In this document: in pieces, positions 1 through 10,284 of the stretch
Layout of the letters: each line of letters starts with the position of its first letter
Numbering within the stretch: the stretch's first letter is position 1
Source of the DNA: Xanthoparmelia taractica
Taxonomy: Eukaryota; Ascomycota; Lecanoromycetes; Lecanorales; Parmeliaceae
Length of the DNA stretch: 64,000 nt
Assembly (NCBI GenBank): GCA_033085395.1
Contig: JANQBS010000032.1
Span: 62,001 to 126,000, forward strand
Direction of reading: 5' to 3'
Position numbers and translations under genes: made by a program
The notes under the pieces: generated by a model
Told to the model about the DNA's origin: nothing
The model's input: only the letters and a program-made list of their open reading frames with translations
Database searches by the model: none

Positions 1-237
1 GCACACCGTCGCCTCGACAGACGGATATGTACAGTGCTATGATACGAACAATATACGCTGCTGGTCCATACCCAATTTATCGCGTTTCTGCAGATATACG
101 CACTCGGCTCAAGGATGCCTTCAAAGGCCACAAAGAGCAGTAGTCCTCTATGTACACCTACAAGACACAACCTGCCAGTTGCTCCAGCATGGGCTAAAGA
201 ATGTTTCGAATCGGCCATCTAGCAGGCAGCTAATTTC

Positions 238-3200
238 CTAGATGTAAATCTGGAGCGTTGGACGTGCGCCAGTACCCAATTCCGGAGTCGTGATCTCAGT
301 AGCAAGATTACGAAGCCATTGTGTCCTACGCTTGCCGTCCATGGCGGGGAAGAAGATATGCACTTCATCTGTTGCCATTTCCGGCTCTTCGGTGGTGAAT
401 CTGATCCTTGGCACGGCTTCAACACGGACATCTTCGAGACTGTGGATGGCCTTGAACGGTCCATCCTCGAGGATAACACGATGACGATCCTGGATTTCTT
501 GCTGGCCCCGGTCCCTTGTCCCGGCACCAAGCTTGTGTCTCTCTTTTAACAAGAACGTCGCCAGATACAAGTACCGCTCTTCGACGAAAGTTCCTGCTAT
601 CCAACCAAGGGCACGATTAAGGCATCGGCGCCGGGCAGTGTCATCGAGACTATCTAACACTGCGATGAAGGAGGCCGTTACGTTGGGATGATTTTGAGGT
701 TGTCCCAGAATGATGAGAGCAAGGATTGCGCTCATAGCATACTGTTCGTGCTGGGGCATTGACTTAGACCTCTCGAGTAGAGTCTTTACCATTGACGGTT
801 TCTCGCGAAGGGCAGCGAGACAGAGAATGCTACTGCATGACGTCTCATCCGCAGAGATTCTCTCAATCCCGCGGTCTAGAAGAAGATTTACTGCAGCCGT
901 TTCATTTTCGTCAGTCCCTATTTCGGAGGACAAGGCACAGTACTTGCGCAATGGCGTACACAGGGCACTCGCTACATTCAAGGGCTTCCTCCTGGCTAAG
1001 CCGTGGATGTTAGCGCCTCGATTCAAGAGCAAAAGCAGCATTTCATGATGCCGTCCATGCGCGGCTGCCTGGACAGGAAAACCGCCAGCTTCGTTCACGT
1101 CCACGCCTTTCCCAAGCAAATCTACCGCGGATCGTAGCATGTTGCATCCACTAGCTATCGAAAGTGGCCCTGGGTTACCGCGCACGTTCTCACGCGCGTC
1201 GCGAAACCCACGCAAGCCAAAAATCTTCCAATCCGATCGGGACGTTATCCTGAGTGATCATCCGCACACCAAGAGCATGATAAAGTGCTATCCAACGGGC
1301 ATAATCGTTACAGATCGACTCAGCTTGTGAGCGTTGCGTAGTGGCTTCGGCACTGCGGACGTGAACGATCCAATAGGTGGCCGCATAAGTGAAGAATCTG
1401 TAAGTTTCACGGACGATCATTACAGCATGGTAAAATGATGGGGCCTCTCGACAGAAGAAGATGCGTAAGAACCTGAGCTCCGAGATGGAGAGATAGCGCG
1501 TGCATGCTCGCACTAGTACCTCATGTCCGTTTGGAAATGATGTGAGACCGTCAAATAAGATCTCGCAGACTTTTGTTTCTTTCAGGTAAGCCTTAACAGT
1601 CTGATGAATCAGCTGCACAGATGGAACTCCATCCTCGTTAGTCTTAACTTCGATAAGCCCACCTCCTCGGCTCCGGATCTGCTTTTCGATGACAGTTTCA
1701 TTATTTGGGAAGTCTGTAGACGCTTTCATCTCCATCTCGGATGCAAAATCATGTGTTAAGGATCCAAAGGCCCAGGCCAGCGTGAATTCCTCAAGTGTCA
1801 ACGGACGGACGGCACAAAGAACCAATTAGAGCATCCGCGCTGACTCAGCATGATCCCGTCGCTCTATTTTCTTCAGCATCCGTTCGTACATATCATATAG
1901 ATCGGGGTGCATTCGGGAGATCATGTTTATCAGCGTTTCTGGCGCGAGTGTATCCCCGTACAGAATGTGTCTGCGCACCTCGTCCAAGATGAAATCCATC
2001 AAGACGACGCGAACCCACATGAACACCCCCTGAGCTTTGTTTGCAATTTCGTCCCATACTATCTGATGTCTGGCGTCTAGAGGCTCCATGGATGCTACTT
2101 CATTGTCGATGAAGCGCCGTATGTCGTCAGAATTGTGATCCTCCAGGACTGTCACTGCGGGTTGGCGAAAGGCGTGAGAAATTAGTGGGGTTGGACGACT
2201 TGAAACACAGATCTTGACTGCCGGGTCAGCAGGTGCTCTTCCAACCATGTCCGAGAGAAAAACAATGTCCTGAAAGGACAGGGAGTGACATTCATCGAGT
2301 GCATCAATAAAAAAGCAGAATTGGTAGCCAGATGCCTCGTCGAGCGTGCGCGTAAGTACGTCTTTCAATATTTCCACGTCATCCCAGTACCTGATGTTAC
2401 TATTGTCAGATTTGCGTTGTCTCAGAAACTCTTGCATTGCTGGTCTGGCAACCACAGGTGCTTGCTGCAAGATCTGGTGGAGCAGTGAACGGATCAGTCC
2501 CACCATCGACTTCTCGAGATCATCTCCTAGGTCAAAGAATGAGAAACTAGCAATGATTTTCCGTGTCAGCTTATTATTGGAGATCTCCCTAGTCACGAGC
2601 TGTTTCATCAGCGTCGACTTCCCAGTTCCAGCCTTCCCTTGAACCCGGAATATACCGGAACCCGCTCCTTGCCATGTGGTGAACATCTCGTTTGAAAATA
2701 TCCACTCGCAAGTGCCGCTGGACACTCGTCCAATCAATTTGGACCGAGGGATCTTCAGTGATTCGAGAAAATCTTTAGTCACGTTCTGAATGTCCAGGGC
2801 CTAGAAGGCGAACAATATCTACAGGAACTATCAGCTTCTGGGTCCGTCTATTTGCTACTATATAAGCGATCCTTTATTACATACCCTCGTCACTAGGCCC
2901 CCGCATGGCAGCCATGTCCAGCGCATCCTTCCGAAAAAGAGTAACAACATTGAACGTTGCCTCATAATTTTCATCTTCCTTACTACCGAACTTGCACATG
3001 TTGACATGATTTTCGTCGATATCGTGTCTCGACTCCCAATCGTTATTGATGGCAGACGAGAATCGAGGAACGACCTGCAGGATTCCATTTGTCAGGTCAC
3101 TGCGTTACAGTACAACAACAGAGAACAGGAATGATGTATTGAAAACAACTCACAAGCTGCTGGCCTCGAATGTGTGGGACCATAGGCTTTAACTCACGAA

Positions 3201-4207
3201 AACTCTGGACCCAGAATTTTCCATCTTGCCATCTCCCATCTTGCCATCTCCCAAGCATCTTATTGAAATCGTTTCTCAGAGCTTCAAGCTGACCATTATC
3301 ACGATTGATGTCTAGGGCAGCTAGAACCATTTGATTGGTATTAGCGACTGCTCCGACAACGTTGGTTGCTGTTTGAGCTAAGGTGGCCTCGGGAGACCCG
3401 GAATGAGGAGTGCCGAAAAAAATAACTCCTAAAGTTGCTTGACGGATGTGCTTGAGACGGGCGTCCGCTCCACTTGCTGACTGAGCAAGTACTATGCTCT
3501 AATCCGACTCGAGACAATTAGTTATGTGTGCTAGCCCATCTAAAAATCTGCTGGTCCCTTGATCCATTTTTAAAAGCTATAAAGCCAAGGTGCAAAGAAT
3601 AAGGTCTTACCTGCTTGACCAATATTCCACCAAGGCTGTGGCAGACGAAAAGCAGCGGACGCGTCGGCTATGACATGACCAGAAAGTCAGACAATACAAG
3701 CACACAGCTCCAGGTAAGCCTGAGACTCACACAAAATGTACGCTTATTGGCCACGCTCGTCAACAAGTTGCCACTCAGGGTGAGTAAATTCTGATGTGGA
3801 ACCACGCCGAAGAACTTCGAGACCTGCGAATCGTATCCATATGTCAAAACCCTCATGTCGGGAAAATCTTTCGCAAGAAGATTCTCTGGCCAATACACGA
3901 CCTTTGGCGGTGACCCGTCCTGCACATCTCCATGACCAAAGTTATCACCCTCATCTTGAGCCGTTGTGTCACCCACACTCTCTTCTGCAGACGATGGTTG
4001 ATCCACCAGCTGTGCGTGCGCGATTGTTCCATCCGTTGACGCGGGAGCAGGCCTGAAGCTAGGCAACAGACCCTTCATTCGATCCACCGACGAGGGTTTT
4101 GGCTCGGCGCTGGCCTTGGGCTGACGGGCATTACTTGTCCAGGTCGAATGGGGGTGACCTTGGAGGCCATGCACGAATATGACGCTATGAGAGGAGGTTC
4201 TGATCAC
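238..4207 (-). pseudogene. NLR-like protein: SesB-type hydrolase + NACHT + ankyrin-like repeats, disrupted
   Basis: Fungal NOD-like receptor architecture. Exons read on the minus strand: 3731-4207 (FVHGLQG start of an alpha/beta hydrolase), 3611-3667 (FVCHSLGG, nucleophile Ser elbow), 3154-3498 (VIFFGTPHSG), 2885-3074 (HVNMCKF near the domain end), then an open stretch 1826-2782 with the NACHT P-loop GKAGTGKST (about 2612-2640) and Walker B FFIDALDEC. The frame then meets TAA at 1826-1828 and resumes at once with a winged-helix segment (1190-1825, VRPLTLEEF) and ankyrin-like repeats (238-1215, one frame over). Exons 1-4 join in perfect phase; the join into the NACHT exon (2783-2884) does not. 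The true start is unclear: only GTG opens the first exon, so a 5' exon may be missing. Members of this family act in heterokaryon incompatibility and cell death. The stop and frame breaks suggest a pseudogene; I saw no expression evidence. Confidence 0.85.
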
Positions 4208-5308
4208 CGACGGATGTTGCGGAATCAGCCCGCGACCAGTGGGCGCGAGGCGCTCACTCCATTATCGGGGACTGGGACTCGCGCACGGCTTGCCGAGGCG
4301 AGGTTGGCCATTCTGAGGGTCTATGGTTTCGGTTAGGGATATTATCGCGTCCCTTCGAGTTCCCTGAAGAGTCCTTCAGGTTCGTTGGAGGGGATACCGT
4401 TGATGCGTGAGCCAAAAATGATTTAATGAAGGCAGCATCGCAGCCTTGCAACCTCGCAGTCAAAGCTGCAAGTCGATAGCAGCTTGTCCATACGTAGCGA
4501 ACACTACTCGTATTCCCGGAAGATGATCCTCTCACGCTGGGGCCAACCCTAGAATTCCTGGTCTAGGGTTAGGGCCACCCGGTAGATTTTCTGGCTCCGC
4601 CAAAGCTCTTTAGGCATATCGATGAAGCGTATACTTGGTCAGGATATACATCGCCGACCCGTTCGCGGGCGTGACAATACTGATCTTACCACTTCCCGAC
4701 AGCACCTGGGCATTGACTCGGTGGAGAAATCTGCCACGCCTTGCAGCAATCGGCTGATGCCGCCGGGGTAGCTCAACTTGGGGACTAGGCCAATGGTGAG
4801 GTGGGTCCGCGAGTGCGAGCTCGTCCACCATGTGGTGGTCGTCGCCACAGTTGGCTAGGTGGCGCCCGAGCTGGGCGTATGGCGGACCATTCGTTGACAA
4901 TGGAGGGAATTGGGGGGGGGTGGAGAGGAAGGTGGGGACGCCCAGGGTGCCGGACGTTGTTGCGTAGCTGGTCAGCATAATAGAAAGAGAGGCGTTATCG
5001 CCAGAGAGAAAAAAGTTCAGAAGAAAGAGCTGAGTACATAATTTTGACATTGCAAGGCGGCTGCTGACGCAGCGGTCTACCGCACAGCCTCAAAAAGCAG
5101 GTATTTGCCGCCCAATACCTGGGCCTTCGACGGCAAGTCCTTCATTTCTGCAAGCTGCTAAGCCGACTTTAATATTGTAAGCTATCAGTCGAGGTACACC
5201 TTTATATCAGTAAAATATCTACATATTGATTTCAAATTGAGGATACCTCGGTGAGTACTCCATTTGCTGTATGGTGGCGGGCGGTGCAGACTAAGGCTGT
5301 AGCTTTTG
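4208..5308. other. Intergenic region between head-to-head NLR and HET genes
   Basis: About 1.1 kb separating the 5' ends of the two divergent genes. It holds a run of nine G (about 4912-4920), one and a half telomere-like TTAGGG units (about 4562-4575) and a minus-strand ATG-started open frame (4610-5050, 146 codons) with a hydrophobic start but no family I recognise. The frame could be chance. Missing 5' exons of the NLR gene may lie here. Confidence 0.4.
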
Positions 5309-7824
5309 ATGAGGTTAGGCTACCTTAGGCAGCAAGGCGCAAATGCTAAGCATATAGGTCAAATCAGTCTCACGCAGGTTTCCTCATCGATGAAGTCGAG
5401 TGGTGAGGACCGGTTGCTCCCAGGTCCTTGGACCTTCACACCAGAGACTGTTAGGACGCAGTTATTGTCCGACACTTTTGTACCTGATGGGAACGGCACA
5501 CCTCCTGTCCTGCTCTGCGATCGTTTGGAAATTTCATATGAGAATGGATCCCATCGATACTTCACCGCCGAAGAGCAAGCGCAAAAACGCCAGAGTCTTT
5601 GTCGCTCGCTCTTCGAGGTACTCAGTGACCCCAGCTCACAATTCTGCAAGCAGCTAGATGTACTGTCCTCTCAGATCGCTCACTGCAACCTTCCACCTCA
5701 AGACAGAGTCAAAGGAGTGGTTACTGATACTTGCGAGCTGCTGAAAAGGCTCCCGGCCAGGCCTTTACCCCTTCCTGATGTCCCGCGCAACATTAACGGT
5801 ATCTACCATAATCAAACCATCTCAGAAGCCCACAGAGATTCTTCTTTACTCTGGGATGAGCTTTCTGTGGTTTCGCATATGAGCGTTAATGTCATTCGTA
5901 CCGCTCTACTAGTGACTATAGAGGACAGTAAGGCAATTCACGTTCTTGTGGATCTATTGGATACGATTGCCGATCTTCTGAGCACGGCCACACAACTATC
6001 TCCATCTGGTAATACGGGATCTGAGCTGCACACATGGTTCCTAGTACGGGCGTATCTTTGGACCTCATGGCAGCGCTGTACGATGATATATTTCCACACG
6101 GTGCTCGGTAACCATTTACGCAATGGGTTCAATGATGCGAACGAGCAAGCTTTACTCCTCAAAGGGACATCTCCCTCCCCAGATTTTACACTACAAGACA
6201 TCAGCAGATATCAAGTCGCCACATTCAAGCCCCAATCCATGTGCGGCTGGGCTTTTGAGCTTCTACGCAGCAACCCTGTCTGCCTGCTTCCGACTTTCGG
6301 GGCATGTTTTCACGGTATGCGAAAGCTTTCGGAGACCGGACAGGTCGTTGTATCCGGGATCAGGCAAGCTCCTGCAAAGGGGACGATTCGGCGCACTGTC
6401 AGCGTTTTAAAGGAATGAAAATCGAAAACCAGTCCGCCCATGATGAGTCATGTCAAGGCCATTGTGACAGACTCGTCTGGGATGAGAAATCATATAGGGA
6501 AGTTAGCGGCGCTCGAGCTGTCACCCTTAACGATAGTGCAGATGATAGACACCTGGCCTACTGTCAGGCATCGGGCAAGACCCTTGTCATTTCTCACGTC
6601 TGGAGTCATGGCCAAGGGGGGAGGCCTGAGGAGGGTTCTGGTTTCAATCGGTGTTTACACCGCAGGTACGTCTCCATTGCTAGAACACTCGGCTGCGATT
6701 CCTACTGGATGGATACACCCTGTATTCCAGAGGACCATCAACTCCGTCGTGAAGCTATCATGAACATCAACCAGGTCTTTGATAATAGCAGGGCTACAAT
6801 TATATGCGATAGAGACCTCATGAGCATCGATACCTCAAACCTGACGATTGCGGTCTGGGAGCTGATCCTCGTCACCATCCTGGTTTGCGATTGGAACATA
6901 AGGGCGTGGACCTTTCTGGAAGCGTTTAGAGGCAGAGCCAAGACCTTCGCGTTGTGCAAGGCTAATACGCCTGTTTCAATTAGAGACACTATTGACGCCG
7001 TGCATCGTGAAGGATCCCTCAGCATCACACCTCTCTTGCTCACCCTGCCACATCTCCAACCTTCGTTCCACGCCAAAGAAAAGGGTTACACGAATGGCTT
7101 CCCTTATTCCAGGGGCTTCCTAATCCCGGAGGTAGCCGGCAGTCTCCTCTGCCACCGACCGGCTTCTCGACCAGGGGATGATATCGTTATCTGGAGCCTA
7201 CTCCTGCAGGATGAAGTTTGCCATGATGCCGAGAGCTTCTGGAGGTCCAGAGAAGGCAGTACATTGGCGACTAGCTTTTTGATGTCGAGTGCACCGCGGC
7301 TTCGCAAGCGGGGCCTCAGGTGGGCGCCTTCGTCGCCGATGGCTGGGGTAATGGGGTTGCCGACCTTGAAGACCAAAACTCGGATACTGGCATTCGATGG
7401 TAGCGACAGTAATGTTGGCTCGATCTCCTCGGAAGGATTCACTGCTCCATGGTGGTTCTATGACTTCGTGGGACCCTATCCAGGCAGTGCAACGATTTCC
7501 AACATACTCGGTGTTAAGGTCAACCCGGAGGACGCAGCGTACCGGCGCAATCTCTCAAGAATCAGGAGAACATATCTAAAGGGCTGTTTGTGGGGTGCTC
7601 TACTCCGACCTATACGCGCCACTACCAGTCGTCAAAGTACTGCCTATCGGGGGGATAGTTCAAAAACCTATGTCGCTGTATGTGGTACGAATAAGAGAGT
7701 GCAATTCTATATAGTGAGGAAACCAGAGGATCAGGTAGAAAGTTGGCAATGGAAGGGCTTGTATCAATGGGATATGAGTGAGCCGCTACCGAGATTTAAA
7801 AGGGCGAATGTCTTGCTTGACTGA
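5309..7824 (+). pseudogene. HET-domain protein with a frame break
   Basis: Heterokaryon-incompatibility (HET) domain protein. The first frame (5309-6418) encodes an N-terminal helical region typical of long HET proteins. The second frame (6304-7824) carries the domain: SHVWSHGQGG (about 6595-6625), DSYWMDTPCIPED (about 6694-6735), ICDRDLM, and VCDWNIRAWTFLEA (about 6883-6925). The two frames overlap and must switch near 6304-6330, between ACFHGMRK in frame 1 and KAFGDRTGRC in frame 2. No GT-AG intron of sensible size restores the phase, so a 1-2 nt indel (or assembly error) is most likely. Length would be about 830 residues. HET proteins trigger cell death after non-self contact; here the neighbour is an NLR on the opposite strand. 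ATG at 5309 is the first in frame; a later Met is possible. Confidence 0.8.
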
Positions 7825-10057
7825 ATCATGTAAGGTCTTTGAGCTTTAGGATTTCAAGATCGGCAATAAACAGTCTTAGGGCCGCGATTCGAGGTCTACT
7901 CGTGAAAACACGGTGCAGTGACGTAGAGTTACCGAGGGAAATAAGGGGAGGCTGTCATCGTGTGTCACTTTCCGTTGGATGAGAAGTTGGCAGTGAACAA
8001 ACATAACTGCAAAGAGACAGAGTGTCTTGCTATATACCCCGCAAGCAAGCAGGCCAGCGACCAGCCTCTGGCACTCAAGGCAGTCGAGACGATGTCGAGA
8101 CTCTTGATCACTCCGGACATAAGTGTTACATTTTCAAACAGACAGTCTTACTTCCAGACGCCGCCGCGAGCAAAGTTTGTTCTATAAGCGATTGCAAGTC
8201 CTATTCATTCGTCAGTAACCTCTTTATATAGGAGATTTCTTTTCGCATCTCTAGACTATCCACCATGTGAGTTTTAATGACTATTCTGATGTAGAAGTCG
8301 AAATATCTATTCGCTAGGCGACTCAGGTTATATAAATTACTTTTGTAAGCTTGAAGACTTTCCATCAATATTCGACTATCAGATTTTATTACCAGATTTA
8401 GATCGATCAATCGATCGAGTTTTCAATAATATTAGTATTGAAAGATGACCTTAGTAAAGGCTATCCCACTCGCTTCCAGATATCGCTGAGCACCTTATAC
8501 GCATTTGATCACGATGAGATAGTCTATACAAGATCATGTCTGGGAGAAAGCCGTTTGAGAGATTAATCGACGACGAAGTGTAGATTCGCTTCATTAACGA
8601 AGAAAGTTCCCATGAAGCCGTTGCTTTGACCAACTCACTATTCATCGTTTTGGGTTGGAGCACCATGGAGTTGCTGAACGGGTCCGGCTGTCGCACATGG
8701 GTGCTTCTGAACTAGGAAAGAGGACCCTTGATCTAGTCGACCCGCTCATAATGAGACCACTTATCAACGATCGTGGATAGCATGTTGGCTGCAGCGTCAA
8801 TGGGCATACGGTCTGCACCTTGCAACGGGCCGGACTTTTTAAAATACACGCAAAATCGACCGTTGCACCCGCCCCTTTCAAAGGAACAGGCCACATGTCC
8901 GTTCTTCAGCTCGATGTAGCCTGAAATACATGCAATGGAAGTAACTAAAGCGCCGATATCTCAGCAGCGAATCCTAAAGACCAAGTGGACGCAGGTTTTC
9001 GAGCGCCTGGTTTTGGCATCTCACCTAGGCACGGGTTCTGGGTCATGCAATGCACTGGCGAAGAAAGATGCATGGATGTGCATGATTGGTGACGATACGT
9101 TGAGGGGCATGACAGGCAACTCCTCCAGGGTAGAGGAGGCAAAGTTTGCTCTCAGCCGCGGCGTAGGCCATGCGTGGGACACGGCTCTCACTCCGCCTAA
9201 CTACGACATCAAAACCGCTTCTGATCGCAGTACATCTTGCAGACAGGGGGCCATGCAAGTGGCTTCCAGGGACTGCGCCCGGAGATATTGGTTCCAGTGT
9301 GCAGCAGCACTGAAGATACGAAAGGTAGAATGGAGAAGCGTCCATTGTCTGCAGGGTCTGCAAGTAGATTGTCCACGGGTCTATTGATATGAAAACGAAG
9401 GTGACGAGGCTGGATTGTACTATGCAGGCTTTTCAGCCTTACCCAGGATGTCACAGTGACTTTTCACCCCTCCCGTAAGATGTTCGGTACTGGGGCCAAC
9501 GATCCTCCTGGTTGTACATTCTTCTCTGGAGCCACCCTTCTGGAATATCGAACGATATGTATCATTAAGTCCTTTATAACCCCTCCAGAGGACTCGGTGG
9601 TGTTTTGCTTGCATTCTCAGCCAAGATAGTTCTTAGCGCCTATGCAGCCTCAGCGATTGATAGCCAGATGCGCACCAATTGTTGCCAATATATGTGTGCC
9701 CATTCCTTTATCAATACGAGCGCCGCAATACAACTTCGGTTTTTGCAGGGAAGTGACACCAAGATGGAGCGAATTAAGGAGTAGGTTGGTAAACTTTCAG
9801 GTGGTACGAGCCCAGCCAGGCCATGCTTGATGCGTGGCTTGCATGATCTGCTACACTCGAGGGACTAGCCTTGCTTCCCCGAACGATAATTCAGGAAAAG
9901 GGGAAAAGTCGCAGAGTATTGACTGGTGAGGGCAAAGTTACTAGGATGAGGCTGAGTGCGGTGCGGTTAGGGATCTCGGGACATTTTAGGGCACGGAGCT
10001 AGAGTAAATATAAACACAGCCCTTAGCATTACTGTCCAGGAAACAAACAGAAGGAAT
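7825..10057. other. Gene-poor stretch between HET gene and copia element
   Basis: No convincing gene. AT-rich around 8200-8430. ATG-started open frames such as 8935-9387 (plus, 150 codons), and open frames 8451-8896 (minus), show no domain I recognise and have strong competing frames on the other strand. The 3' part (about 9830-10057) is ordinary unique sequence that ends at the copia target site. Confidence 0.5.
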
Positions 10058-10062
10058 GATTG
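10058..10062. repeat. Target-site duplication (left), GATTG
   Basis: Five bases GATTG directly before the left LTR; the same five follow the right LTR at 15495-15499. A perfect 5-bp duplication marks insertion by an LTR-element integrase and fixes the element's borders. Confidence 0.95.
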
Positions 10063-10271
10063 TGTCAGCCCTGATAGGCTGTTGGTAGCACAGAAGTTCA
10101 TCTATTTGCTTGCAGCCAATAGGAGTTCAGCATTCCCCGCACTAGCGTGAATGACTAAGCATTCTTGGCATTTTGCCACTATTCCAGATAGACTCGTGCT
10201 TGCTAGACACACTCAGATAGTCACTCAATCAACTACATTTCTACTCAGACACGTTTATATAAAGTCTGACA
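10063..10271 (+). repeat. Copia 5' LTR
   Basis: 209 bp, starting TGTCAGCCC and ending GTCTGACA (TG...CA). It aligns without gaps to the copy at 15286-15494. About eleven positions differ, all transitions. Confidence 0.95.
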
Positions 10272-10284
10272 GTTATAAGCCCGG
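10272..10284 (+). other. Primer-binding site, initiator-tRNA-Met half-molecule type
   Basis: GTTATAAGCCCGG starts directly after the 5' LTR. It matches the complement of the anticodon-stem region of initiator tRNA-Met (GTTATGAGCCC) with a single G-to-A change. Copia-class elements are known to prime from a cleaved tRNA-iMet half at this internal site rather than from the tRNA 3' end. Confidence 0.7.

Noticed and set aside
4560..4576. Short TTAGGG-like stretches (also near 9965 and 51177)
   Set aside because: Only one to two units each, too few for interstitial telomeres; expected by chance in 64 kb.
4610..5050. 146-codon minus-strand open frame with hydrophobic start
   Set aside because: No domain, no codon pattern or homologue recognised; kept only as a note in the intergenic entry.
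8935..9387. 150-codon plus-strand open frame
   Set aside because: Overlaps equally long frames on the other strand and shows no recognisable domain; treated as chance.
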